From the NCBI RefSeq assembly GCF_003696345.1, contig NZ_RFLX01000002.1, forward strand, positions 310,001 through 374,000: a stretch of DNA of 64,000 nt, in the 5' to 3' direction. The translations under genes and the position numbers were made by a program. Position 1 is the first letter of the stretch. Each line of letters opens with the position of its first letter. Under the pieces are notes generated by a model, which was not told where the DNA came from, did no database searches, and saw only the letters and a program-made list of their open reading frames with translations. This document shows positions 45,841-54,651 of this stretch, piece by piece. The stretch comes from Teichococcus wenyumeiae. GTDB lineage: Bacteria; Pseudomonadota; Alphaproteobacteria; Acetobacterales; Acetobacteraceae.

Positions 45841-46280
45841 TGCGCCTGGCGCGGCCGGAGGAAGCCCCTGCCCTGGCCGCGCTGGTGGAGCGTGCCTACG
45901 CCCCCTACGTGCCCCTCATCGGCATCCGCCCCTTGCCGATGGAGGACGACTACCCCGCCCGCATCGCCGCCGGGCAGGCCTGGGTGCTGGAGGAGGATGG
46001 CGGCATCCTCGGCCTGCTGGTGCTGGAAGAGGCGCCGGACCACCTCTGGCTGGACAACATCGCCGTGGAGCCCACCCGGCACGGCGCCGGCATCGGCCGC
46101 CGGCTGATGGATTTCGTCTTCGCCGAGGCCATCCGGCGCGGCAAGCCCGAGGTGCGGCTGATGACCAATGAGAAGATGGCCCGCAACATCGGCATCTATC
46201 AGCGCCTCGGCTTCACCGAATACGGGCGGCGGGAGAAGCTGGGGCGCCGCGCGGTGCTGATGCGCCGGCCCATGGGGTGA
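45840..46280 (+). CDS. GNAT family N-acetyltransferase
   Basis: This 146-residue protein has the GNAT core: a substrate strand (LGLLVLEEAPDHLWLDNIAVEP), and the acetyl-CoA-binding loop RHGAGIGRRLMDFVF, then a C-terminal FTEYGRREK strand. The substrate is unknown. Its ATG overlaps the last base of the tldD stop (TGATG), so it is translationally coupled. Confidence 0.9.
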   Translation: MRLARPEEAPALAALVERAYAPYVPLIGIRPLPMEDDYPARIAAGQAWVLEEDGGILGLLVLEEAPDHLWLDNIAVEPTRHGAGIGRRLMDFVFAEAIRRGKPEVRLMTNEKMARNIGIYQRLGFTEYGRREKLGRRAVLMRRPMG

Positions 46281-46366
46281 GGCTCGCCGCGCGGTGACTT
46301 GTGCCCCCCCGGATTGCCGATAGCCTGGGCCGGCTGGAAACAGCCAATCCGGAGGAAACGGCGAAC

Positions 46367-48343
46367 ATGACGACGCTTTCGCGAAGAACAAGCGCGTACC
46401 TTCTGCCTACCCTGCTTCTATGTTCCCTGACACAGCCCACGCGGGCCGAGGTCTCGCGCTTCGAGATCACCGCCCGCCAGGAAGCGGCGCTGGAAGGCCG
46501 CAGCTTCGGCGCGCGCGGCACGGCGGAAAAGATCACCGCCCGCGCCACCATCGCGCTCGACCCCGCCGATCCCGCCAATGCGGTGATCGTCGATCTCGAC
46601 CGCGCGCCGCGCAATGCGCAGGGCAAGGTGGAGGCCACCACCGATGTGGTGATCCTGCGCCCGCAGCACCCCAACGGCACGCTGCTCTTCGAGGTGGTGA
46701 ACCGTGGCCGCAAGCTGCTGAACAGCTGGGCGCAGGATGGCGACAGCGCCGCCGGCAGCCGGCTGGAACAGGCCGCCGACATGGGCAACGGCTTCCTGCT
46801 GGAACAAGGCTATACGCTCGTCTGGGCCGGCTGGCAGGCCGATGCGCCGAATGATGCCCATATGCTGCGCATCGCCGTGCCCAACGTGCCTGGCATCACC
46901 GGGCCGTCGCGCGAGGAATGGAGCTTCGGCGACAAGCCCGGCCCCTACCGCGTCACGCTGAGCTACCCGGTGGCCGACCGCAACTCGGCCCGGCTGACCC
47001 TGCGCGCCCGCACCGACGAGCCGCGCCGCACGGAAGACGGCCTGGCGCTGCGCTTCATCGATGATTCCACCATCGAGATCACCGCCCCCGCCAATACCAA
47101 ACCCGACACGATCTTCGAGCTGACCTATACCGCCCGCGACCCGCGCGTGATGGGCATGGGGCTGGCGGCGATCCGCGATGTCTCGGCCTTTCTCCGCCGC
47201 GACACCAGCGCGCGGAACCCGCTGGCGGCGGATGGCCGCAGTACGGTGGACCGCGCCATCGGCCTCGGCATTTCGCAATCCGGCCGCGCGCTGCGGGATT
47301 TCCTGTATTTCGGCCTCAACCGCGATGAAGCGGGCCGCGTGGTCTTCGAGGGCCTGATGCCGATCATCCCCGGCGCGCGCGGCTCCTTCACCAATGCCCG
47401 CTTCGCGCAGCCGGGCCGCAATCCGGGCCCGGAATTCGACCGCCTCTATCCCGTCGGCCAGTTTCCCTTCACCTACGAGGTCACCGAGGATGCGCTGAAC
47501 GGCCGGCGCGACGGGCTGCTGCTGCGCTGCCGCACCAGCAACACTTGCCCACGCGTCATGCAGATGGATTCGGAATTCGAGTTCTGGGGCTCGCTGGGCA
47601 GCCTCAATGTCACCGACACGCGCGGCCAGCATATCGACCTGCCGCCGGAAGTGCGGCTCTACCTGCTGTCCGGCGCGCCGCACGGCAACCCGGCCAATGC
47701 GGTGGCCCGCCCCAGCCCGGCCTGCACCATGCCGCTGAACCCGATCAACGGCGGCCCCGCCCTGCGCGCCCTGCTGGTGGCCATGGAACGCTGGGTGCGG
47801 GAAGGCGTGGAGCCGCCCGGCAGCCGCTATCCCAGCCGGGCGCAGGGCACGCTGGTCACGGCCGGCCAGGTCTACCCGCCCATCCCGGACCTTCCCTACA
47901 ACCAGCAGCACGTGCAGGCCTTCTGGGTGCAGCAGCCGGTGGAGGACAGCGACCCGGTGCCGCAGGTGCGTGGCGAATACCCGCTGTTCCTGCCGCGCGC
48001 CGGACTGGACGGCAATGCCATCGCCGGCATCCGCCTGCCGATCATCGACGCGCCGCGCGCCACCTATGTCGGCTGGAACGCGCAGACCGGTGCCAGGGGG
48101 CCGCAGGAGATCTGCACCCAGTCCGGCGGCGTGGTGCCCTTCGCCGCCACGAAGGCGGAGCGGCAGGCCAAGGGCGACCCGCGCCCGTCGCTGGAGGAAC
48201 TCTATCTGACGCCCGCCGCATACCATGATGCGGTGCGGGCTTCCGCCGAGCGGCTGGTGGCGGAGCGGCTGCTCCTGCCCGCCGATGCGGAAGCGGCGCT
48301 GCAGGCGGCGCGCGAGGGCACGCTGGCCCGCCTCGGCCAGTAA
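46367..48343 (+). CDS. Secreted alpha/beta-hydrolase-fold protein (abhydrolase_10 family)
   Basis: This 658-residue protein has a signal peptide (residues 1-26) and matches a large family of alpha/beta-hydrolase domain proteins. Its nucleophile elbow looks like GISQSGRALRDFLY (Ser about residue 306). The family includes putative periplasmic carboxyl esterases, but the substrate is unknown. ATG 46367 follows a clear GGAGG ribosome site. A hairpin at about 48352 ends it before the convergent kdgD-like gene. Confidence 0.83.
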   Translation: MTTLSRRTSAYLLPTLLLCSLTQPTRAEVSRFEITARQEAALEGRSFGARGTAEKITARATIALDPADPANAVIVDLDRAPRNAQGKVEATTDVVILRPQHPNGTLLFEVVNRGRKLLNSWAQDGDSAAGSRLEQAADMGNGFLLEQGYTLVWAGWQADAPNDAHMLRIAVPNVPGITGPSREEWSFGDKPGPYRVTLSYPVADRNSARLTLRARTDEPRRTEDGLALRFIDDSTIEITAPANTKPDTIFELTYTARDPRVMGMGLAAIRDVSAFLRRDTSARNPLAADGRSTVDRAIGLGISQSGRALRDFLYFGLNRDEAGRVVFEGLMPIIPGARGSFTNARFAQPGRNPGPEFDRLYPVGQFPFTYEVTEDALNGRRDGLLLRCRTSNTCPRVMQMDSEFEFWGSLGSLNVTDTRGQHIDLPPEVRLYLLSGAPHGNPANAVARPSPACTMPLNPINGGPALRALLVAMERWVREGVEPPGSRYPSRAQGTLVTAGQVYPPIPDLPYNQQHVQAFWVQQPVEDSDPVPQVRGEYPLFLPRAGLDGNAIAGIRLPIIDAPRATYVGWNAQTGARGPQEICTQSGGVVPFAATKAERQAKGDPRPSLEELYLTPAAYHDAVRASAERLVAERLLLPADAEAALQAAREGTLARLGQ

Positions 48344-48351
48344 GGCATGAC

Positions 48352-48380
48352 GGGCTGGAGGGACAGGCGCCCTCCGGCCC
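48352..48380. terminator. Convergent hairpin
   Basis: GGCTGGAGGG and CCCTCCGGCC form a GC-rich stem (one G.U) in the 43-base gap between two genes that end towards each other. No T run; it resembles the hairpin after maeB. Confidence 0.5.
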
Positions 48381-48386
48381 CCGGCA

Positions 48387-49313
48387 TCACTGCGGGCCGA
48401 GCGCCTCGACCAGCGGGCGGAGCTGCTCCAGCTCCGCATCCGTCAGGTCGGAGATCGGCGCGCGCACTGGCCCCGCCCCGCGCCCGACGATGCTGGCGCC
48501 GGCCTTGACGATGGAGACCGCATAGCCCGGTTGGCGGTTGCGGATCTTGAGGTAGGGGAAGAAGAAGTCGCGCAGCAGGCGGTCCACCGTGGCGGTGTCG
48601 CCGGTGGTGACGGCCTTGTAGAATTCCATCGCCGTGCGCGGGATGAAATTGAACACCGCCGAGGAATAGGTCGGCACGCCCATGGCGAGATAGGCGGCGG
48701 CGTAGACCTCCGCCGTCGGCAACCCGCCAAGATAGGTCAGGCGGTCGCCAAGGCCGTTATAGACAGAGACCATCGCCTCGATATCGCCCACGCCGTCCTT
48801 GAAGCCGATCAGGTTGGGGCATTCATCGGCCACGGCCTGCAGGGTCGCGGCCGAGACTTTGCAGTTGGCGCGGTTGTAGACGATCACGCCCAGCGACGTG
48901 GCCTTGCAGACGGCGGCGATATGCGCGCGCAGCCCGGCCTGGGAGGTTTCGGTCAGGTAGGGCGGCATCAGCAGGATGCCGGCGGCGCCGAGGCGCTCGG
49001 CCTCCTTCGCATATTCGATGGCGGTGCGGGTGCCATAGCCGGCGCCCGCCACGATCGGCACCTGCCCGCCGGAGCCGGCGATGGCGGTGCGCACCACATC
49101 CGAATATTCCCGCGGCGTCAGCGAGAAGAACTCGCCCGTACCACCCGCCGCGAAGAGCGTGGCGGTGCCATAGGGCGCCAGCCATTCCAGCCGCGCGCGG
49201 TAGCCCTTCTCGTCGAAATCGCCGGCGGCATCGAAATCCGTGACGGGAAAGGACAAGAGGCCGGTCGGCAGGGCGGCCTTCAGGTCCTCGGGGCTGAACT
49301 GCTGGGTGGACAT
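48387..49313 (-). CDS. kdgD: 5-dehydro-4-deoxyglucarate dehydratase (KdgD type)
   Basis: This 308-residue DapA-family barrel dehydrates and decarboxylates 5-dehydro-4-deoxy-glucarate to 2-oxoglutarate semialdehyde in glucarate/galactarate breakdown. The Schiff-base Lys172 is in LIGFKDGVG; the substrate loop [13 protein letters not shown] and the FPVTDFD start are typical of KdgD. It lies 37 bases downstream of the GntR gene. No other glucarate gene is here, so the pathway assignment rests on family resemblance alone. Confidence 0.87.
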   Translation of the reverse strand: MSTQQFSPEDLKAALPTGLLSFPVTDFDAAGDFDEKGYRARLEWLAPYGTATLFAAGGTGEFFSLTPREYSDVVRTAIAGSGGQVPIVAGAGYGTRTAIEYAKEAERLGAAGILLMPPYLTETSQAGLRAHIAAVCKATSLGVIVYNRANCKVSAATLQAVADECPNLIGFKDGVGDIEAMVSVYNGLGDRLTYLGGLPTAEVYAAAYLAMGVPTYSSAVFNFIPRTAMEFYKAVTTGDTATVDRLLRDFFFPYLKIRNRQPGYAVSIVKAGASIVGRGAGPVRAPISDLTDAELEQLRPLVEALGPQ

Positions 49314-49347
49314 GCGTGTGCTTTCCTGGCTGACGCTGATTTGTCAG

Positions 49348-49358
49348 TTGTCATACAA
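49348..49358. promoter_or_regulatory. Candidate GntR (FadR-type) operator before kdgD
   Basis: TTGTCATACAA fits the family consensus TNGTNNNACNA on the minus strand (TTGT-ATG-ACAA). It lies 34 bases upstream of kdgD and overlaps the end of the GntR gene. A close match lies at 50194. Confidence 0.45.
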
Positions 49359-50142
49359 GTTGATCTGGGGCGCCGCAAGCCTTGCCCAACCCTTCCAGCG
49401 CCACCCGCAGCCGCTCCCGGCTCAGGGTCAGATGCAGGCGCATGGCAGCCCGCGCGCCCTCGGCATCGGTGCGGCGGATGGCGTCGAGGATATTGCCATG
49501 CTCCACCTGCAACAGCCGCAGATAGGCCAGCCGGGCCTCGGCATCGTCCTTGAACAGGTCGATCCTGGCGCGTGGCAGCAGCCCCGCGCCCAGGCTGCCG
49601 AGCAGCGAGCCGAAATAGGCATTGCCGGAAAGCCGCGCCACGCACAGGTGGAATTCCCGGTCATGCACCGCCGATTGCGCCGGGTCGTCGATGCTGGCCT
49701 CGAAATCCTCTGCGATGCGCGTCAGCGTGGCCAGCCCCGCCTCGTCCCGCCGCTGCGCCGCCAGGGAAGCCGCCTCGGCCTCCAGCGCGATGCGAATCTC
49801 CATCAGCGCCAGCATGTCCCCCGCCGCATCGGCTTCCGAAGGATGCAGGCGATAGGCCAGGGTTCCCGGCACCGGCTGCTCCAGCACAAAAGCGCCGCGC
49901 CCCTGCTGCGTCGCCAGGCGGCCGGCGGCGCGCAGGCTGGACATCGCCTCCCGCACCACGGTGCGGCTGACGCCGTAGCGGGCCATCAGCTCCCGCTCGG
50001 TGGGCAGCCGGTCGCCGGGGCGCAGCTCGCCTTGGGTGATGCGGGCATCGAGGTCGCGCGTCACCTGCTCGGACAGGCTCAGGCGGCGCGGGTCGCGCAG
50101 GGGGTGCAGGCTCAGGCCAGTGGGATCGGCGGTCGGTGGCAT
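49351..50142 (-). CDS. FadR-type GntR transcriptional regulator
   Basis: This 263-residue protein has an N-terminal winged HTH (residues about 20-90; LRPGDRLPTERELMARYGVSRTVVREAMSSL) and a helical FCD ligand domain with the metal-binding His/Asp pattern (AVHDREFHLCVA). It lies between kdgD, which is co-directional and 37 bases downstream, and a divergent ABC importer. It most likely controls both, using a sugar acid or its breakdown product as ligand. ATG 50142 was chosen because longer starts add a hydrophobic Cys-rich stretch. Confidence 0.9.
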   Translation of the reverse strand: MPPTADPTGLSLHPLRDPRRLSLSEQVTRDLDARITQGELRPGDRLPTERELMARYGVSRTVVREAMSSLRAAGRLATQQGRGAFVLEQPVPGTLAYRLHPSEADAAGDMLALMEIRIALEAEAASLAAQRRDEAGLATLTRIAEDFEASIDDPAQSAVHDREFHLCVARLSGNAYFGSLLGSLGAGLLPRARIDLFKDDAEARLAYLRLLQVEHGNILDAIRRTDAEGARAAMRLHLTLSRERLRVALEGLGKACGAPDQLV

Positions 50143-50193
50143 GAGGCGACACTTGCACAACCGGCAGCACAGGACTATCACCAACAGCAAAAT

Positions 50194-50204
50194 TGGTCTG
50201 ACAA
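50194..50204. promoter_or_regulatory. Candidate GntR (FadR-type) operator before the ABC importer
   Basis: TGGTCTGACAA fits TNGTNNNACNA and shares the longer core GTNTGACAACNGAC with the site before kdgD. It lies between the GntR gene and the importer, where the regulator would bind. Confidence 0.45.
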
Positions 50205-50264
50205 CAGACGACATGACCGGCGGATGAACCGCCGGTGAGGAACGGAAACAGGAGAGAGCCCGGC

Positions 50265-50312
50265 ATGGACAGCCCGCGTGCCGCCATCGCGCCCCTGGGC
50301 GCCGCCCCGTGA
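50265..50312 (+). CDS. 15-codon leader open reading frame upstream of the permease
   Basis: ATG 50265 has a clear AGGAGAGAG ribosome site and opens a 15-residue frame (MDSPRAAIAPLGAAP). It stops at TGA 50310, which overlaps the GTG start of the permease (GTGA). The permease itself has no ribosome site of its own. The sequence suggests the short peptide is translated to couple the permease. An alternative is a frameshift in an original longer N-terminus. Confidence 0.45.
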   Translation: MDSPRAAIAPLGAAP

Positions 50313-50992
50313 GATACGAACTCGATTTCTCTGCCCTCGCCGACTACTGGCCGGACTTCCTGCACGGCGCCATCGTCACGCTGCAGCTCACGGCCATCGC
50401 CACGGTCCTCGGCATGGCCATCGGTACACTATGTGCCATCGGCAGCCGCTCGAAGCGGCGCTGGCTTTCCCGCGCGGTCGGTATCTATGTCGAGATCGTC
50501 CGCAACACGCCTTTCCTGATCCAGATCTTCTTTCTCTATTTCGGCCTCGCCAGCGCGGGCATCCGGCTGCCGGTCTTCACCGCCGCCGTCATCGCCATGG
50601 TCTTCAATGTCGCCGCCTATTGCTCGGAAATCATCCGCGCCGGCATGGACACGGTGCATCCCGGGCAGATCGAGGCGGCGCAGTCGCTCGGCATGTCCAC
50701 GCCCACCATCTACTGGGATGTCATCCTCCGCCCGGCCATCGAGCGCGTCTATCCCGCGCTGACCGGGCAGTTCGTGCTGATGATGCTCTCCTCCTCCGTC
50801 GCCTCGCAGATCTCGACGGAGGAGCTGACGGCGGTGGCCAACAACGTCCAGTCCTTCACCTTCCGCTCCTTCGAGACCTTCGTGGCCATCGCGCCGATGT
50901 ATCTGGCGCTGGCGGGGCTGCTGAAGCTGGGCTTCTGGCTGTTTGGCCTCGTCGCCTTCCCCCGCCGCCGCCGCCTCGGCACCGCGCTCTAG
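50309..50992 (+). CDS. Amino-acid-type ABC transporter permease, subunit 1
   Basis: This 227-residue inner-membrane permease has five transmembrane helices and the HisMQ/GlnP-type motif (EIVRNTPFLIQIFFLYFGL early; AAQSLGMSTPTIYWDVILRPAI as the ATPase-contact loop). It starts with GTG at 50309, inside the stop codon of a 15-codon leader. It belongs to a four-gene importer (two permeases, ATPase, binding protein). Confidence 0.93.
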   Translation: MRYELDFSALADYWPDFLHGAIVTLQLTAIATVLGMAIGTLCAIGSRSKRRWLSRAVGIYVEIVRNTPFLIQIFFLYFGLASAGIRLPVFTAAVIAMVFNVAAYCSEIIRAGMDTVHPGQIEAAQSLGMSTPTIYWDVILRPAIERVYPALTGQFVLMMLSSSVASQISTEELTAVANNVQSFTFRSFETFVAIAPMYLALAGLLKLGFWLFGLVAFPRRRRLGTAL

Positions 50993-51003
50993 GGGCCGCA
51001 CAG

Positions 51004-51657
51004 ATGGATATCGTCTTCAACTGGAGCTACTTCGGCTACCTGCTTTACGGCGCCATGTGGACGCTGGTGCTCTCCGCCCTGGCCTTCGTGCTGGGCGGCG
51101 CCGCCGGCTTCCTGGTGATGCTGGCGCGCACCGCGCGCTCCCGCCTCATCCGCCAGATCTCGCTGGTCTATGTCGAGGTCATCCAGGGCACGCCGCTGCT
51201 GGTGCTGCTGTTCATCGCCTATTTCGGCCTGGGCATCTTCGGCATCGAGGTGCCGCCGCTGGTGGCCGCGGCGCTGTCCCTGATGATCAATGCCAGCGCC
51301 TTCCTGGGCGAGATCTGGAAGGGCTGTGTCGAGGCCGTGCCGCGCACGCAGCGAGAGGCCGCCGAATGCCTGGCGCTGACCCGCTGGCAGGCCTTTGTCG
51401 ATGTGATCCTGCCGCAGGCCGCACGCATCGCCACGCCGCCGACCGTCGGCTTCATGGTGCAGATGCTGAAGAACACCTCCCTCGCCTCCGTGGTCGGCTT
51501 CGTGGAACTGACGCGGGCGGCGCAGGTGATCAACAACTCCACCATCCAGCCCTTCCTGGTCTTCGGCATCGCCGGCGCCATGTACTTCATCCTCTGCTAC
51601 CCGCTGACGGCGTGGAGCCGCTCGTTGGAAAGGACGCTCAATGTCGGCCGCCGCTAA
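51004..51657 (+). CDS. Amino-acid-type ABC transporter permease, subunit 2
   Basis: This 217-residue permease has the same five-helix layout as the first, with IQGTPLLVLLFIAYFGLG and EAAECLALTRWQAFVDVILPQA as the ATPase-contact loop. It starts 11 bases after the first permease and overlaps the ATPase gene by 17 bases. Confidence 0.94.
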   Translation: MDIVFNWSYFGYLLYGAMWTLVLSALAFVLGGAAGFLVMLARTARSRLIRQISLVYVEVIQGTPLLVLLFIAYFGLGIFGIEVPPLVAAALSLMINASAFLGEIWKGCVEAVPRTQREAAECLALTRWQAFVDVILPQAARIATPPTVGFMVQMLKNTSLASVVGFVELTRAAQVINNSTIQPFLVFGIAGAMYFILCYPLTAWSRSLERTLNVGRR

Positions 51658-52417
51658 CGACACCTTCCCCCGCCCCGCCGCCACCGCGCCCGCCGTCAGC
51701 CTGCGCGAGGTGCGCAAGAGCTACGGCCCGCTGGAAGTGCTGAAGGGCGTTTCCTTCGACGTGGCGCCGGGCGAGGTGGTGGCGGTGATCGGCGCCAGCG
51801 GTTCCGGAAAATCCACTGCGCTGCGCTGCATCAACGGGCTGGAGAGCATCCAGGGCGGCAGCATCGAGGTCTGCGGCCACCATGTCGGCACGCATCTCTC
51901 GGAAGCCGGGCTGCGCGCGCTGCGCCAGGATGTCGGCATCGTCTTCCAGAGCTACAATCTCTTCCCGCACCTGACCGTCGAGCAGAATGTCACGCTCGCC
52001 CCGCGCCGCGTGAAGCGCATGGGCAACAGCGCGGCGCGGGAGCTGGCGCGGGACTGCCTCGCCCAGGTGGGGCTGGCCGAGAAGGCCGATGCCTATCCCG
52101 AGCAACTCTCCGGCGGCCAGCAGCAGCGCGTCGCCATCGCGCGCTCGCTGGCCATGCAGCCCAAGGTGATGCTGTTCGACGAGGTGACCTCCGCGCTCGA
52201 CCCGCATCTGACCGGCGAGGTGCTGCGCGTGATGGAGAAGCTGGCGCGCGACGGCATGACCATGATCACCGTGACGCATGAAATGGGCTTCGCGCGGCGC
52301 GTGGCCAACCGCACCATCTTCATGCGCAACGGACTGGTCTGGGAAGTGGGCGGCGCCGAGATGTTCGCCCAGCCGCGCACGCCGGAGCTGCGGGACTTCC
52401 TGGGCCACGAGCTTTAG
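51641..52417 (+). CDS. Amino-acid-type ABC transporter ATP-binding protein
   Basis: This 258-residue ATPase has Walker A GASGSGKST, Q-loop VFQSYNLFPHLTV, signature LSGGQQQRVAIARSL, Walker B VMLFDEVTSALDP and the switch His in VTHEMGF. It resembles GlnQ/HisP, which energise polar amino-acid import. It overlaps the second permease by 17 bases. Confidence 0.95.
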   Translation: MSAAANDTFPRPAATAPAVSLREVRKSYGPLEVLKGVSFDVAPGEVVAVIGASGSGKSTALRCINGLESIQGGSIEVCGHHVGTHLSEAGLRALRQDVGIVFQSYNLFPHLTVEQNVTLAPRRVKRMGNSAARELARDCLAQVGLAEKADAYPEQLSGGQQQRVAIARSLAMQPKVMLFDEVTSALDPHLTGEVLRVMEKLARDGMTMITVTHEMGFARRVANRTIFMRNGLVWEVGGAEMFAQPRTPELRDFLGHEL

Positions 52418-52452
52418 CCCGGTTCAAGAAACACAAGAGGGAAACAACAGGA

Positions 52453-53262
52453 ATGACCATCACGCTCAACCGCCGCACGTTGCTCGCCGGCGCTGCCGGG
52501 TTCGGTGCCGCCGGGCTGGTCGCGCTGCCGGCGCAGGCCGACAGCCTCGACGACATCAAGAAGAACAAGAAGGTCCGCATCGCCGTCGCGATGGGCATTC
52601 CGCTCTTCGCCTATATGGATGCCGGCCTCAACCCGACCGGCTCGGATGTCGAGACGGCGCGGCTGATCGCCAAGGCGCTCGGTGCCGAGCTGGAGCTGGT
52701 GCAGATCACCAATGCCGCCCGCGTGCCCACGGTGCAGACGCGCAAGGCCGATATCCTGATCGGCAGCCTCGCCATCACGCCGGAGCGCAAGCGGGCCATC
52801 GACTTCACCATTCCCTATGCCACGCTCGACATCATCGTCGCCGGCGTGCCCAGCTTGGCGGTGAAGGAATACAAGGACCTGATCGGCAAGCGCATCGGCG
52901 TGACGCGCGCCACGGTCAATGACGTGATGGTGACGCAGAATGCCCGCGGCGCCGAGATCGTGCGCTTCGAGGATGACGCGACGCTGATCACCGCCGTGGT
53001 GTCGGGCCAGCTCGACCTCGTCTCCACCCAGACCGCCGTGCTGGCCAGCATGAACGAGAAGCGGCCGAACAACCGGCTGGACGTGAAGTTCGTGCAGCAG
53101 GAACTCAACCTCGGCATGGCGCTGCCGAAGGGCGAGGAGCCGCTGAAGGCCTGGCTGAACGACTGGATCCGCACCGCCTTCAACAGCGGCGAACTGAACA
53201 CGATGTTCAAGAAGTTCCACGACCGCGACCTGCCGAAGGACCTCATTAACCGCGAGACCTGA
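52453..53262 (+). CDS. Amino-acid-type ABC transporter substrate-binding protein
   Basis: This 269-residue periplasmic protein has a twin-arginine-like signal (NRRTLLAGAAG, residues 6-16), then the type 2 periplasmic fold (SBP_bac_3): VRIAVAMGIPLFAYMDAG, RKADILIGSLAITPERKRAIDFTIPY, and a C-terminal FKKFHDRDLP. The ligand-contacting Arg and Asp of polar amino-acid binders are in the usual places, but the ligand may be a sugar acid given the KdgD and GntR neighbours. It is followed by a bidirectional terminator. Confidence 0.92.
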   Translation: MTITLNRRTLLAGAAGFGAAGLVALPAQADSLDDIKKNKKVRIAVAMGIPLFAYMDAGLNPTGSDVETARLIAKALGAELELVQITNAARVPTVQTRKADILIGSLAITPERKRAIDFTIPYATLDIIVAGVPSLAVKEYKDLIGKRIGVTRATVNDVMVTQNARGAEIVRFEDDATLITAVVSGQLDLVSTQTAVLASMNEKRPNNRLDVKFVQQELNLGMALPKGEEPLKAWLNDWIRTAFNSGELNTMFKKFHDRDLPKDLINRET

Positions 53263-53287
53263 GCGGCGGAGGCGGCCGGGCACATGA

Positions 53288-53321
53288 AAAGGGCGGGCTC
53301 CCATCCGGGGGCCCGCCCTTT
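53288..53321. terminator. Bidirectional terminator
   Basis: AAAGGGCGGGC and GCCCGCCCTTT are a perfect 11 bp stem with A/T-rich ends, between the ABC binding protein and the DUF1328 gene, which end towards each other. Confidence 0.75.
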
Positions 53322-53341
53322 GTCATGGCCGGAAGCCGGGT

Positions 53342-53509
53342 TCAGCCAAAGGCCCAGCTGCGGCCGAAGATCAGCGAGACGATGAACAGCACCAGGAAGA
53401 TCACGAAGAGGATCTTGGCGATGCCGCTGGCGGCGGAAGCGATGCCGGTGAAGCCGAGCACGCCGGCGACCAAGGCGATGACCAGGAAAATCAGCGTCCA
53501 GTAGAGCAT
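53342..53509 (-). CDS. DUF1328 family small membrane protein
   Basis: This 55-residue protein is almost all hydrophobic, with two transmembrane helices ([20 protein letters not shown] and [19 protein letters not shown]). This is the DUF1328/YtjA pattern, a family commonly stress-inducible in alphaproteobacteria. It starts at ATG 53509, though the frame is open further upstream. It sits at the edge of the stress island. Confidence 0.9.
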   Translation of the reverse strand: MLYWTLIFLVIALVAGVLGFTGIASAASGIAKILFVIFLVLFIVSLIFGRSWAFG

Positions 53510-53552
53510 GGCTGGAAATCCTCGAAGGGCGGGGTTGAGGTGGGTCGTCTTC

Positions 53553-53747
53553 TCAGGCGCGGCCGCCGCAGCGGATGGAAGGGCGCAGCGCATCGAGCGC
53601 CACCCCATGACGTCGCTGGATTCGTCCCAGGAGGCGGTCGCGCCGCCCCCTGCGGATGATGGCCTCATCGGCCAGAAGACAGCCCCAGCCTTCCCTCATC
53701 ATGCCGGTGAACTGTTTCCAGTTTCCGGCCATGCGGTCCCGGGTCAT
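53553..53747 (-). CDS. CsbD family stress protein
   Basis: This 64-residue protein begins [21 protein letters not shown] and matches the CsbD fold (NWKQFKG motif), a hydrophilic stress-response protein family. The tail is Arg-rich and slightly divergent from typical CsbD. A GAGGAGAGG ribosome site precedes ATG 53747. It has a candidate EcfG promoter upstream (53805-53830). Confidence 0.75.
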   Translation of the reverse strand: MTRDRMAGNWKQFTGMMREGWGCLLADEAIIRRGRRDRLLGRIQRRHGVALDALRPSIRCGGRA

Positions 53748-53804
53748 CCGTCCTCTCCTCACGCCTCATCCATCCGGCGGCGCCGGTGGCTGCGATGGGT
53801 GAGG

Positions 53805-53830
53805 AACGTGACGGATGACACCCTGGTTTC
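53805..53830 (-). promoter_or_regulatory. Candidate EcfG-type promoter before csbD
   Basis: On the minus strand, GAAAC is followed after 17 bases by CGTT. The alphaproteobacterial stress-sigma consensus is GGAAC, 16-17 bases, CGTT; this is one base off. It lies about 58 bases before the csbD ATG. Confidence 0.5.
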
Positions 53831-53842
53831 AGCTTGGTGCCG

Positions 53843-54571
53843 TTACTCGATCGGGACGGTGGAAGACACCGCCTGATAGGTCGCGATCGCCAGCGCCAGC
53901 GGCTCGAAGGGCTTGGAGATCACGAAGGCGGGTTCCACCTGCTCCGCCGTCAGCAGCCGTTCCGGATAGGCGGTGACAAAGATCACCGGCACCTTCAGCT
54001 GCTCCTGGATGCGGCCCACGGCGGTGATGCCGTCGCCGCCCGCGCCCAGGTTCACGTCGGCCAGGATCAGCCCCGGCCGCTTGCTGGCCGCCAGGCGCAC
54101 CGCCTGCGCCTCGGTGGCGGCCACGCCGACCACGCGGTGGCCACAGGATTCCACCAGCTGCCGCACGTCCATGGCGATGATCGGCTCATCCTCGATCACC
54201 AGCACGTCGGTGGCGGCGGCGGAGCGCAGCGCGGCGCGAGCTTCCTCCAGCTCCGTCTCGGCGACATCGGTGGGAATGCCGATGACCTGCCCGGCCTCGC
54301 TGACAGAAAGCTCCTCCAGCGCCGTCAGCAGCAGCAGCTGCCGGTGGCGCGCGCCCAGCACGGCGCCGGCTGGCGGCGCCGCCGGCGGCGGGGCGATGCG
54401 GGTGACGCCGGCATAAAGCGCCAGCCGCGCGGAAAGGCCTTCGGGAAGGCCATTGCGCAGCGCCTGCCCCACCAGCGCGTCGCCGGCCGCCTGGCTGCCG
54501 GTCAGCGCGCGGGCATAGCGGCGGGCGGCTGGCAGGCTGCGCAGCAGATCGGCCTGGGTTACGGCATTCAT
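53843..54571 (-). CDS. phyR: General stress response regulator PhyR
   Basis: This 242-residue protein has an N-terminal sigma-like domain (residues about 1-115; LTALEELSVSEAGQVIGIPTDVAETELEEARAALR) without DNA-binding ability and a C-terminal receiver with phospho-Asp172 in LILADVNLG. When phosphorylated, PhyR binds NepR and frees EcfG. It is divergent from the first ECF sigma gene, the classic layout. Confidence 0.96.
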   Translation of the reverse strand: MNAVTQADLLRSLPAARRYARALTGSQAAGDALVGQALRNGLPEGLSARLALYAGVTRIAPPPAAPPAGAVLGARHRQLLLLTALEELSVSEAGQVIGIPTDVAETELEEARAALRSAAATDVLVIEDEPIIAMDVRQLVESCGHRVVGVAATEAQAVRLAASKRPGLILADVNLGAGGDGITAVGRIQEQLKVPVIFVTAYPERLLTAEQVEPAFVISKPFEPLALAIATYQAVSSTVPIE

Positions 54572-54651
54572 ATGGTGGCCCTCGTATCAGTGCTTTGTTT
54601 CGGCATGCTCTTGGGTCGCGGGGCGGTGGTCGCTAAGAGAGTGCGCAGATC

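Noticed and set aside
53803-53828. A plus-strand EcfG promoter (GGAAC-N17-GGTT)
   Set aside because: It would only make antisense RNA to phyR, and the -10 is one base off. It is probably a by-product of the minus-strand site for csbD.
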